From: Lophius americanus
Taxonomy: Eukaryota; Chordata; Actinopteri; Lophiiformes; Lophiidae
Assembly: GCA_037951165.1 (NCBI GenBank)
Contig: JBBDHG010000024.1
Location: 10,844,001-10,908,000, forward strand
Length of the DNA stretch: 64,000 nucleotides
Direction of reading: 5' to 3'
Shown: positions 33,691 through 44,270 of the stretch, piece by piece
How positions within the stretch are numbered: the stretch's first letter is position 1
Layout: every line of letters starts with the position of its first letter
Notes under the pieces: model-generated
Database searches by the model: none
Seen by the model: the letters and a program-made list of their open reading frames with translations, nothing else
Told to the model about the DNA's origin: nothing
Made by a program: the position numbers and the translations under genes

Positions 33691-35840
33691 ATTAACCACG
33701 GCTATTAAGAGAGCCTTACTCAGTAAGTAGGATTTATTTGACACTTTAAAGCATGTAAGGATTTACCTAACAGAATTATGTAACTTGATAGAGCAACAAA
33801 AAGCTAAATAGGCGTTAAATTGTTTTTCTCTAGACATTTTTTTTGCCTAAAAGTTGAACTTTTCTACTTAAAAATTTCTATTTCATGTAATCATGAAATT
33901 ATTTTACAAGTGATTATTTTACCGTTTAAAAACTGTTCAGCAAATGATGTGTCATTTTATAATTCATTTTGAGTAACTTAGATATTATATGAATAATTGC
34001 CACAAAGAAATAAAATATGCAAAGAGATTTTTTTTTTTTTTTTAATTAAGCAAATGGAGATCGGGACTTAAAAACAAAACGACAAAACAAAAAACAAAGA
34101 AAAACAACCTAAACTAAAACTATTGACTTCATACAACTTGTACAGTGTTTTATAAGACTTTTTTTTTGTGTTTAGGCTCCACAAAGAAAATTAACACAAC
34201 CATATGCAACAATCTAAATTATTATTATTATATATCAAGTTATCACAACTTAATGAAATGATGTTGAACCAACAAACTACAGTGAGTTGGGAGGATTCGT
34301 TTTAGTGTTTTGTGTTATGTCTCTGAAAAATTACAGTTATAATGTACAAGAATCTTTCAAGATGACACAAAATAATAGAAAAGAATGTGCTTTAAATAGA
34401 TTTTCTCCTGTAGACTTTTCATTTAGTAACTTAAAAGATGCTCAATGTGACTTGCTGATATAATATAATATAATATAATATAATATAATATAATATAATA
34501 TAACTAGTAGGATATATTTGTAAGTCTCAACGTTGAGAAAAAGAAGTTATCAGCCCAATTTCATTAAATCACTACAAATGAAGTTTATCTTAAACTGGTT
34601 GATGCAGAAATAATGAATGACACATGACATTCAGTTGCTGTTATTACTAACATTATTAATTGTTTATAACTCACTGCAACAAACCGCTGCATCAAAATTA
34701 TTATCATGAAGGCAAAAGGTTCCCCTGGTTATGTATGGGAGTCTTTAATCGTGATGTGCTCCAAGGTCTCTGCCTTTTCAAAGGCCTATTTTTTCTCATC
34801 ACTGGAGGTGTTGTCCTGCAGGATAAAGAGTAAAGTCTTAACTTGTTTTGTTTTTTTACAGTGCCTTGTGAAAAGTTTTGCCGTGGATTCGATGCTGCAT
34901 CCATAAATCTGACTGGAGCGGCTGGTGTGCTGACAACAGAGGTAATAACGGCTGGCTGATGTTCTGACGGCGTGTTATTTGTGAGCACCACCGTCAGGAA
35001 AAGTTATCAGCAGAAGAAAAAAGGAAAGCCTCTCAAGTGGAGGAGGTCCTCACCCCCACAGCAGAGGAGGAGATGGACCGCCGGGCAGGAGGTGAAGGTA
35101 GCCGACGATGAATGATTGTTCTTGTAGACGCTGACGCCACATCTTTTGTCCGCAGAAGCAGTTTGATCGGAGCACTACACAAAGGCAGCACTGAGTCTTT
35201 ATTGTGTGTAAAGTGCTTTTTCAGGTTATTTTCAAATCTTGTACATGAATAAAGAAACTGGAGGAAAATTTCTCAACACTAAAAAATGCATTAGAAAAAA
35301 CTCCAACAGTATTTCCTTCTTTTTTGTTGTTGTTGCAGAATTCATGATCTGGATATTCAAGCTAATACCCGGACGTTTTAGTGCATCATGTAGGAACTAC
35401 AGTCTTTCACCAAGCAGAAGGAAGCATTCATTTACTTATGAATTCTTCTTTTGCATTTTCATTGAGCTGAAATCTTCCCATAAGCCCTAGGGCCCCTAAA
35501 ATGAATGCGTTAACGCAAGGAGGCTGCATAATCTCCAGAGCATATAATTAGCTAATAGATGGTATCAAGAAAACCTAACAGTATCTGAAAAACACACAGT
35601 TTACCTGCTACTCTGATGTCGTGTCCCATGCAAATATTAAGAAATTGCCGGTTCTTGTTGGTGTATGGATCATGTGCGTAAGCCCACGCCTGTGCACAGA
35701 GTGCTAATGCCTGTAGCTTAAAGGCTACATTTGTTAAGGAGAACGTTCTAACGCTGTTTGATTGTGAAGCATCAGAAATGTTTAGGTGATAAAAAAAACT
35801 TAATACGATCTTCTGTTGATTTGTGGGTGAGTAGTTAATT
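33691..35840. other. intergenic with (TAATA)n at 34459-34502
   Basis: AT-rich, with a pentanucleotide TAATA repeat of about nine units. A splice-like segment at 34862-34941 is discussed under rejected items. No gene called. Confidence 0.4.
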
Positions 35841-35844
35841 TATG

Positions 35845-36465
35845 GTGAGGTGTAAAGTAGGAGTGACAGATGGGTTAAGGGTGGCGCTGGAACTGCACTA
35901 AGGATTGGTTCTGACACCCTTCTTGTTTGCTCTGTTTGCAAAACAGACAGAATACATGTGTGAATAAAAGGGAGGCAGGTGGAACGGTGAGGATGAAAGA
36001 GAAGAGGTGATGAAGGTGCAAGAGTTTGGAAAAATGGTGAGGAAGTGAGTACAAGCCTGGTGGATGGAGAAGAGTGTCAGGAGTTATCTGTGACAGAAGA
36101 GTGGAAGCAGGAGTGAAGGGAAAGAGAAAAAAGCGACAGAGCTGAAGATGTTCAGATGTTCTTTGGGAGTGATGAGGATGGACAGAATTAAAAAAGGAGC
36201 ACATCAAAGGGACAGCCCAAGTTAGAGGTCCTGGAGACAAAGTAAGAGATGCCAGATTGAGATGGTTTGGACATTTGAAGAGGAAGGATAGTGGATCTAT
36301 TGGTAGAAGGATGCTGGAGATGGAGCTGCCAGGCAGGAGAAGCACAGGGAGACCCAAAAGGAGGTTTCTGGATGTGGTGAGAGAGGACATGCTGTTGGTT
36401 TGGTGTGACAGAGGAAGTTGCAGAGGACAGAGCAAGATGGATGATCCGCTCTGGTGACTAGCCCA
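35845..36465 (+). mobile_element. RTE-like LINE 3' part
   Basis: On + the C-terminal region of an endonuclease/reverse transcriptase reads MRWFGHLKRKDSGSIGRR at 36257 and then GRPKRRFLDVVREDM. Upstream 'gtgacagatgggttaagggtggcgctgg...' is degraded reverse transcriptase sequence. Same family as 14.35-15.17 kb, opposite strand. Confidence 0.8.
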
Positions 36466-36800
36466 AAAAAAAAGATATTACATGAATTTTCATTCTCGGG
36501 TGAACTGTTCCTTTAATAGGAGACCAACGAAGATCAATCTGTTCTTACGTCTTCGATGAAACTGCTTATCCAGTTCAGGGTCGCGTTGGGGCTGCAGCCT
36601 ATTCCAGCGGGGGATGGGTGGGAGGCGAAGTTCAGTTTATCGCAGGAACGACGCGCAGAGACAGACAAACATTCACATTCGCCTACATGGTATGTTTTTG
36701 CTCCGTGTGAGGAAACAGGATCACCCAGGGAAACGCGGGGAGAAGATGCAAACTCCACACAGAAGGTCCCCAAGGCCAGATGGGGAATATTTAACCTTTT
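36466..36800. repeat. dispersed repeat pieces
   Basis: 'attttcattctcgggtgaactgttcctttaa' (36486-36516) is an inverted form of the phrase at 33.47 kb. 36565-36770 is a longer copy of the 'cctattccagc ... acattcacattcgcctacatgg ... caaactccacacagaagg' dispersed repeat. Common in fish genomes; class not assigned. Confidence 0.5.
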
Positions 36801-37694
36801 TGCCGTGGATGGTGAAAGCGAATCATCTCATGACATCATTATTTAGGATGATTTTAAACGTTTTATTTCAATTCAATACCACAAAGAGACTAACAAGAGA
36901 CATCTGCTGGGCTACTCACTGCTCTCCACTGTACACATTCACTTTTGTAATATACAGCCGCGCTGACAGAGTCCTTCACTTCACTTTTATTATGCTTTAT
37001 GGCACCTGATGTACGCTTATGGTATGGCACATTTTATGAGATATGAACACACGATAAACTGTATCGCTGGCCTTGGCAGACAGCGTGAAATATACAGGAC
37101 TCTCATCAAGGTTCCCCTGTGAAAGATTATCACGCCGTTTGTGGTGACTCTTGAGAAAAAGACAGACATTTAGAAAGACATTAGGATGATGGCGGTAAAT
37201 GGTCAGAACGACGATGTCTAATGTCCTCCGCTGCTGATCATCATTAAAACACATCACGGTTCACAATCCCATATTATATCTTCATCATCAATACTAACAA
37301 AAGAAAAAAGCGGCGCATGTCAAACCTTTTGTCCTCTGGTGGCTCCATCGCTCACATTCGTGAAGGAGTGAGACGCAGACTGTTTATATTTGTGGATTCT
37401 GTGCAGCTTTACAAAGCAAACATGGCAGCAGTGGATCAGATTAAATGTCGCCTCTGTGTTTGTCTGAGGACGTGAGGAGCTACGGAGACAAAAGTGCTCG
37501 CGTAAAGTGCCTTCAGTCGCCCGTCCGACCTTTGTACCCTCGTTCTGTTATCTACTTCCTCTTAGATGTGAGCTCGCGTTGAATCGAGGACACCTGGTCT
37601 AGTGTCTTCAGCCGACTCCCTCTGCGGGTTTGTCATTTTTACCAGCCTTGCTTTGATTTAGGATGGCGGCGGAAGAGGCTGTTCGGACCCGATT
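36801..37694. other. 3' flank of the NPY receptor gene
   Basis: No gene. AATAAA on the minus strand at 36991-36986 could end the receptor transcript, giving a 3' UTR of about 700 bases. Confidence 0.35.
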
Positions 37695-38750
37695 CTAAGT
37701 GTTGATGCTGCTGGAGCCATTGCTCAAGATCGACCCCTTGGTGACCTCCGTGCTCACCGTGGAGAGTGGCACGCTCTCATACCTCTCCGCCGCCCCCCAG
37801 CAGCGACAGCGCAGCAAGGTGGACTTGAGCTGCTTCTTGAAATTGCTGTTGAGGAAGCCGTAGATGATGGGGTTGACGCAGGTGGACGCCATGGCCGCGA
37901 GGTGGCAGAAGGAGAAGATGATGTCGTGGCCGCAGTTCGGCAGGGCCTCGTGGTTCCAGTCGAACACGGTGTTGAAGACGTTGAGGGGCAGCCAGCTGAT
38001 GGCGAACACCGCCACGATGGAGAGCAGCATGGCGTTGATTCTTGCAGCGCCCTTATTTTTCTTTTGGGTGGCGTTCCTGCTACGCTCCACCATGTCCTTC
38101 CTCCTCCTGAGGCGATGGTAGATGTGCAAGTAGCACCCCATGATCAGGGCGAGAGGGAGGAAATACTGGAAGATGAGCAGGGAGGTTGTGTAAGCGCGCC
38201 GCTCCTGTAGCGATGGCCACCGCTCCACGCACATTAACTGGTCGCTGATGGAGGAGAGGCCGCTGATGTTCTGGAAAGGCTTGGTGAGCACGTTGTAGGA
38301 GAGGAAAGGTACCGAAGTTATGCAGGCCACAATCCAGGTGAGAGCCACGGCAAAGTAGGACTGACCCACCATCGGCTTCCACCCGGTGGGGTGGACAATG
38401 AGCTGGTAGCGCTCCAAGGCGATGAGGACGAGGGAGAAGATGGACACAGTGACTGATATACACTGGAAGAAGGGCGTGAGCTTACACAGCGCGTCTCCCA
38501 GGATCCAGTGGTCCATCAGGGTGTAGATGATGGTGACCGGCAGGCAAATGATGCACATGAGGATGTCAGAGCAGGACAGGTTGGCGATGAAGATGTTGGT
38601 GACGTTGTGCATGTCCTTGTGCCACGTGATGACAAACACCAGGCAACAGTTCCCGATGAGACCAACGGCCATCACCGCACTGTACGCCATGATGAGGAAG
38701 GTGGTGCCGCTCACAGAGAGCGAGCAGTAGTCGGTGATGTTCAACGGCAT
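37695..38750 (-). CDS. npy8r: neuropeptide Y receptor, Y8-like
   Basis: Single coding exon; 351 aa from the first in-frame ATG (38750) to TAG. It is a class A GPCR with seven membrane segments: NVTNIFIANLSCSDILMC (TM2), MDHWILGDALCKLTPF (ECL1/TM3 with disulphide Cys), ALERYQLIVHPTGWKP (ERY in place of DRY), CVERW (ECL2 Cys), ISWLPLNVFNTVFDWNHEA (TM6 with the Asp typical of the Y1 subfamily), NPIIYGFLNSNFKK (NPxxY). The tail has a CRC palmitoylation site and LSTVSTEVTKGS as in Y1/Y4 receptors. It binds NPY/PYY peptides and signals through Gi (family knowledge). Y8 is preferred over Y1 and Y4 on overall resemblance, not by a tree. The frame stays open for 28 codons upstream (SSEVSEHHNFTNY...) but has no ATG before a stop, so the real N-terminus may come from an upstream exon. 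Confidence 0.9.
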   Translation of the reverse strand: MPLNITDYCSLSVSGTTFLIMAYSAVMAVGLIGNCCLVFVITWHKDMHNVTNIFIANLSCSDILMCIICLPVTIIYTLMDHWILGDALCKLTPFFQCISVTVSIFSLVLIALERYQLIVHPTGWKPMVGQSYFAVALTWIVACITSVPFLSYNVLTKPFQNISGLSSISDQLMCVERWPSLQERRAYTTSLLIFQYFLPLALIMGCYLHIYHRLRRRKDMVERSRNATQKKNKGAARINAMLLSIVAVFAISWLPLNVFNTVFDWNHEALPNCGHDIIFSFCHLAAMASTCVNPIIYGFLNSNFKKQLKSTLLRCRCWGAAERYESVPLSTVSTEVTKGSILSNGSSSINT

Positions 38751-38829
38751 CTGTTTCCACGCCGCTTGTTTGTAGTTGGTGAAGTTGTGGTGCTCCGAGA
38801 CCTCAGAGGACAAGAAAACTAATGCGCCA

Positions 38830-39325
38830 CAGCTACTTCATGCATGATGGGGGCATTTTTCTTTCATCTTCAATCTCAAGTCTGCCGCCGCCTTCATCTG
38901 CTGCCCGGAAGGAAGAAGGAGACATTAAGGAAAATGTCCAGTAATGGAATTTTTACGTTTCTTGGTATATTATTTAGTTTATGACTCAAACTGTAATAAA
39001 TTCTGGCTGCAGCATGAAAACACCAACAGATTATGTTAGATCGTCTGATATTAGGTTGGTTTTCTGTCACATTCGCCCCTTCAGAGTAAAATCCAGAAGG
39101 AGTCTCAACATATGTGTTATTCTAAAATATGTCTGATCTTAGTCTGAACAACCTCCGTATATATTTTTTATTATTGTTCACTGGTTGGTTGACAGTCTGG
39201 CAGGAGGAATTACTCAGAATATGATGAACCAAATATTGCTGAGGCGTTGTTATTTTCTTGTTAGTTTGACATTGTTAGCGCGTTTTTCAGAATGCACCTT
39301 TTTTTCCCCGGCCATCTGAATTTTG
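38830..39325. other. 5' flank of the NPY receptor gene
   Basis: No clear TATA box or upstream exon found on the minus strand; AT-rich sequence. Confidence 0.35.
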
Positions 39326-39329
39326 GTTT

Positions 39330-39700
39330 GACATCAAGATGTCCTGATATCAAGATGTCCTGGTATCTACCCATTTGCCCCCAATCCCCTGCGTTGCACA
39401 AGCAATCGCCTGATTGAACTCTTCAAATTAAATGTGACTCTTTAATAATCTCAAAAAGTCCATATTGGCTCAACCTAACTATTTCTATGAGGTCAGTATT
39501 AAGCTCTAAGATCAGATCCCATAGTGACTCAATGATGAATATAAATACTCTTAACTAGTTTCTCTGAGCTCAGTAATAAGACAGATTTCCTTGTGTATAA
39601 TCATATGAGCCAATCTGGACATAATATGACACAGGGTTGGTAGGAAACTGTCATAAAACTACGTTCTTTTTGAATGTTTTTGTAAAAAGTGCTCCCCGAA
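39330..39700 (-). repeat. dispersed repeat U1, inverted copy
   Basis: The inverted landmarks are present in order: 'ccccaatcccctgcgttgca', 'tgactctttaataatctcaaa', 'gatcagatcccatagtgactca'. It ends against the ACCA-rich minisatellite. Confidence 0.7.
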
Positions 39701-39705
39701 ATCTA

Positions 39706-40353
39706 CAAACCATCAACCTACCAATCAAGCTAGCAACCGACCAACCAACAAACCAATAAAGCCACAAACTAACTAACCAACTTACGAATCAACCAACCAA
39801 TCTACAAACCAATCAGCCAATCTACGAATCAACCAACATACCTACAAACCAACCAACTAACATACGAATCAACCAACAAACCAATCAGCATACGAATCAA
39901 CCAACCAACCAACCTACAAACCAACCAACCAACCTACAAATCAACCAACCAACAAAGCAATAAACCAACCAACCACCTACGAATCAACCAACCAACCGAC
40001 AAACCAACCAACTTACATATGGATTAACCAACAAATCAATCAACTTACCAAGAAACAAACCAACCTACGAATCAACCAACAAATCAACCAACCTACCAAC
40101 AAACACACAGACCTATGAATCAACCAACCAACCAACATACAAACCAACCAACCAACAAAGAAGCAAATCAACCATCCTACTTATGAATCAACCAACCAAC
40201 ATACAAACCAACCAACCAACAAAGAAGCAAATCAACCATCCTACTTATGAATCAACCAACCAACCTACAAACCAGCCAACCAACAAAGCAAAAAAAACAA
40301 CCAACCTACCAACCAACCAACCAACCTACGAATCAACCAACTAACCAGCAGGC
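39706..40353. repeat. ACCA-rich minisatellite
   Basis: About 650 bases of degenerate 4-base units (aacc/aatc/aaac) with recurring longer blocks such as 'caaccaacctacgaatcaac'. A block of about 62 bases ('catacaaaccaaccaaccaac...catcctacttatgaatcaacc') occurs twice at about 40135-40260. Confidence 0.92.
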
Positions 40354-41230
40354 ACAGTTATAAGAGAACCATCATGGAGGAGGTAAAACACCTGTCCAAC
40401 ATTCACACCTCAGATTTTCTAGGATAAACGAATGTCGATGTTTTGGCAGGTCCATCTTTTGGACTTTTTGGACTTTTTGGCATTCAAAGAGAATCTGTGA
40501 GAAGAAGAGGGAGGAGCTCACGGACCTATTTGCCTTTTTTTTTTTTGCAAGTTTCTGCAACAGTTCCTCCCATATTTTTCAATATTTCCTGTCGGTCATT
40601 TCTTGGCGCAGAGATTCGACCTCCTTCTTATCAGAATCAGAATCATATCCATTTTCAATAAACCAGGTCAAATGAAACGTAGCTTCTCTCATAAAAAAGG
40701 GTAAATGTCCCAGAACAGCAGTTATAAGTCTGGATTACAGATCTCAGGTTCCAGCAGTCGTAGCAGCAAGCAAGATGAATCCAGCTGCTTTGGTGGGAGT
40801 GACTGTGGAACTCTGAGGGCAGAAGTAACTAACAGATGCAACAACTAGAAAATATCTGCTGTGTCAAATTAAACAAACATATTTCCAAGATAGCATTGAG
40901 GGCTGAGATAAATATTCCCTCCGTTCACTTCCTGTTTTTATAGTCCCATGGTTAAGCTGTTTGTGCCTGGTGTGTGGATTTTTTTTATGGTATATCCTAT
41001 TTTATAGTTCTTGCTTTGCTTCTCGTGTGCGGTCTATATTATTTTTATGCGCTAACGATGTTTTTTTTTTATCCTGTGTTACTTTTCGTTTCTCTTCATT
41101 ATGTATGAAAAGAGCTTCAGTTTATAAATAAGGTCTGATTGTTTGAATTGCGTGTGCGCGTCCGGTGTTTGCGTGCCCCGGTCATAACTCTGTCATGAAT
41201 GCTCATCCTTTGCGGTCCGCGTACACAGAA
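40354..41230. other. intergenic, nothing recognised
   Basis: AT-rich non-coding sequence without identifiable elements. Confidence 0.4.
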
Positions 41231-41234
41231 AGAT

Positions 41235-41535
41235 CAGAAGATCAGCCATAACATTACAACCACCTGCTTAATATTATCCAAGGTCCCCCTTTTCACCTCT
41301 GCGAGGCAGAGAGTGTTCCGACACCTTTCTGTAAGAACTAGCATCAACCTTTCTTCAGCAGTTTGTGACGCTGCAGCTTTTTCCCGTGGGGTCACACCAC
41401 ACAGACGAGCCGTCACTCCCCATCTGCATCAGTGAGCTTTGGACGCCCATGACACTGAAGACAGGGAACACCCGACAAGACCTGCCGCTCTGGATATGTT
41501 CTCACCCCGACATCCAGCCCGGCTGATCGGTGTGC
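41235..41535 (-). mobile_element. Tc1-like transposon 3' portion, inverted
   Basis: GATCAGCCATAACATTACAA at 41242 marks one end. The inverted transposase-derived part 'tctgtaagaactagcatcaacctttcttcagcagtttgtg ... catctgcatcagtgagctttggacgcccatgac' extends to about 41455, and 'ggctgatcggtg' follows at 41521. Confidence 0.72.
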
Positions 41536-41539
41536 TCGG

Positions 41540-42240
41540 AATACAAGGGAATTCGAGCCACGTTAACTCCGCTCAGCCTACGCTGGCTTTGTTAGTAATC
41601 TCCAAAGCCTGACCGGTCCGCCATAAAAAGACTTTCCTGCTCCTAATAGAGAGAGTAATCAATGGGTCAACATTCATCGCCATCAGGGTCGTCCGTCATC
41701 AAAACGGATGAGTGCTTTAGAGCCTGTGGATTCCATGCTGCTACTATCGCTGCGTAGCAAAACGAATTCCAGGGGAATTGAGCCGCGGGGCGAAACATCT
41801 CAGTTAATCAGTATTGTGTTCATTGCTGCACAGAAGACGAAGAATCTGCATCCATCCACGCTGAGACGCCGTAATGAAATAGTGTTTCTCTTCCCGTTTC
41901 CACTTCATTAGTTTATCGCGGATTGTGAGGGGCCACATGCGCTCGGTGACGACGAGTGGAGTGTGTGGACAGAAAGCGAATCAATTCCCGCTGTCAAAAA
42001 CAGTGAGAGGGAATGATCGTCTCTGGAGGAGCGGTCGTTATCTCACTTATTGTGATGGAAATTTAAACCGGCACGCCATTAACGCGACGCCACGAACTCC
42101 GGATCTGTGCCGTTGCCTTGATGACATGCCATTAGTGCATCATTTATTCTAACAGCCGGACCTTGAGGAGATAGAAGCCACACGATATATGCAGGCCCAC
42201 ATTAATTATGGCTGGATCCAGTTTGTGCAAAGGTGAACCT
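41540..42240. other. candidate conserved non-coding / enhancer block
   Basis: About 700 bases of unusually even base composition, free of simple repeats and transposon matches, with homeodomain-type TAATTA/ATTAAT cores (about 42195-42210) and no convincing coding frame. Conservation is a prediction; not measured. Confidence 0.3.
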
Positions 42241-42365
42241 GGGCCATTACACACATCTCAGCACCGCCGACACCAGAAGAGTCAGATCCAAGCAGAGGCA
42301 CGGCCCGATTCTTTATGCTGCGTTTGAAAGCATAGAAGCAGATGTTTAACAGATGGCATCATATC

Positions 42366-42424
42366 ATCCTTATGATGCCATAAGGATCATAAGGTCATAA
42401 GGGATCTGTTTATGAACAGATCCC
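42366..42424. repeat. two adjacent perfect hairpins
   Basis: ATCCTTATG / CATAAGGAT (9-bp stem, 42366-42387) is followed by GGGATCTGTT / AACAGATCCC (10-bp stem, loop TATG, 42401-42424). Confidence 0.75.
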
Positions 42425-42529
42425 AGTTCATAACAAACCCTCGAAAAATACGGAATATCATGGAATCGCCTCTGCCGCAGGTCCTTTATGTTAACGTGAT
42501 TACTCACAAACTACTTCTTGTTTTTTTTA

Positions 42530-42960
42530 AAAAGCAACTATACCCACATAGACCTGCCTGTGAGGGAAAACTGGAATTATTTTGGTAAAGGTCAATTGCA
42601 TATTCCCACCACTAGGTGACGCTTCATCTCCGTTGGTCTGATTTAGCACAAATCTGGTGCAAATGACTCGACGCGAGGAAATATATCTTGTATAAAATAT
42701 GATATTGTTCTCTCATAGTTCATGTTTTACTCACTAGGGGATGCTTTTTCATGAAAAGTATTGAGTCACTATGGGATCTGGTCTTAGAACAGACTTCTGA
42801 CTTCACATAAATAGTTAGGTTGAGTCCATATGGGCTGTTTGACATTATTAATGAGTCACATTTAATTTGAGGAGTTCAATCAGGGGGATTAGTTGTACAA
42901 CGCAGAAGATTGGGGGCTTTTTAGGGGATATATCCTTTCTGTCTGGGGCTACAGCGTAGG
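42530..42960 (+). repeat. dispersed repeat U1 copy
   Basis: It carries 'gagtcactatgggatctgg', 'gacattattaatgagtcacattta', 'gaggagttcaatcagggggatt' and 'caacgcagaagattggggg' in the U1 order. Confidence 0.72.
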
Positions 42961-43509
42961 TGTGGTCATTTTTGAAGCTATGGGTAAAGAAGGAACTTTT
43001 TCCTTAATCCTTCTCAAAATCTCAGGAGAACTGAGCACGAACTCAAATCTGAAGAACCTCATCGCTTCCCTTTATATCACTATGCCGATCTTAGCTTTAT
43101 TGAAACAAAGGCCAACGTCTGCCCCTTTATTTGGTTCCAGATCCAAAACAATTACATGAACACAAAGCACATCAATGCCCTTTATGTTAATTGAATTATT
43201 TCTACACAGGAACTGAGAACAAGTGAGGAAGACAGATCTTCACAAAAGATAAATTCTATCTTACAATAATAATAAAAAACCTTAATTTTACATCCTTCTT
43301 ATACAGTATGCAGCTTCACGTGGAAAATGGCAGTAGGCGCAGAGACTGACCAGAGATCAAACCTCCACCGAGGCTCCGCCTCCCTGTTATGACAGCTTGA
43401 CCCTCATAATACGCCTCCTTATTCCTTATTAAATTCAAATTGAGTCAGTCTGTCTAAGTTCGACTCTGTGGTCTCAGTTATCTAACAGTAGTATATTTTC
43501 TGTAAACCC

Positions 43510-44270
43510 TATAAAGTTAAATGTCGTGGATCACCAGATGGGACATATTGAACTCCTCAAATTAAATCTGACTCATTAATAATCTCAAAAAATCCATGTT
43601 GACTCAACCTTACTAGTTCTACAAAAACAGCAATAAGCGCTAAGATCAGATCCCATAGTGACTAGATAATGAAGATAAATACTGTTGACTAGTTTCGGTA
43701 ATAAAACAAGACAAATTTCCTTCTGTCAGTTCATATGAGCTAAATTTAGACACAATTGGACTGACGGTCGGGACGTTACAAATGAGAAACTGTGTTGGCA
43801 CAAAAAGATTCCCCTGGGGAGTACAAAATGAACTATTAGAGGGAAATAAAAAAATATATAAATAACCCTGAAAATGTTTTGGTTTTTTGCAACAAACAGA
43901 AAAATCCCCATTAGTGGGTGAAATATGAATATTAAAATATGAGGTGATTTTGGATTAAAAAGTCATTTTGGGCCAGAAAGACCAGGGAGATATGTTCAAT
44001 AAACTGTGTTTTTCATTTTTTTTTATAAAATATTTTATAAAATAGCTCCCCCTAGTGAGTACAATATGACTAATTAGAGTAAATATTTGGATTAAATTAG
44101 ACCAACAGTTGAGAAAAAAAGGCCCCAAAACTTCTTGAGATCAGGTTCCCCCTGGTGGTGGAAATAGCCAAATGATTTTTCCCCAAATCAACCCAGTTCT
44201 TCCTCACACTGAGGTCTATGGGGGTTTAAATTTCGAAAAAAAGAACCATTAAACAGTTTTTGAGTTATCA
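43510..44270 (-). repeat. dispersed repeat U1, inverted copy
   Basis: Inverted landmarks from 'attgaactcctcaaattaaatctgactcattaataatctc' (43550) to 'cccagttcttcctcacactgaggtctatgggg' (about 44190-44223). Together with the copy at 42.5 kb it makes an inverted pair. Confidence 0.7.

Noticed and set aside
34862..34941. Splice-like segment (pyrimidine tract, CAG, then a frame reading PCEKFCRGFDAASINLTGAA, then GTAATA)
   Set aside because: Only one isolated segment, no family recognised and no adjoining exon with a matching phase.
37864..38822. Plus- and minus-strand frames overlapping the NPY receptor
   Set aside because: Shadows of the GC-rich receptor exon in other frames.
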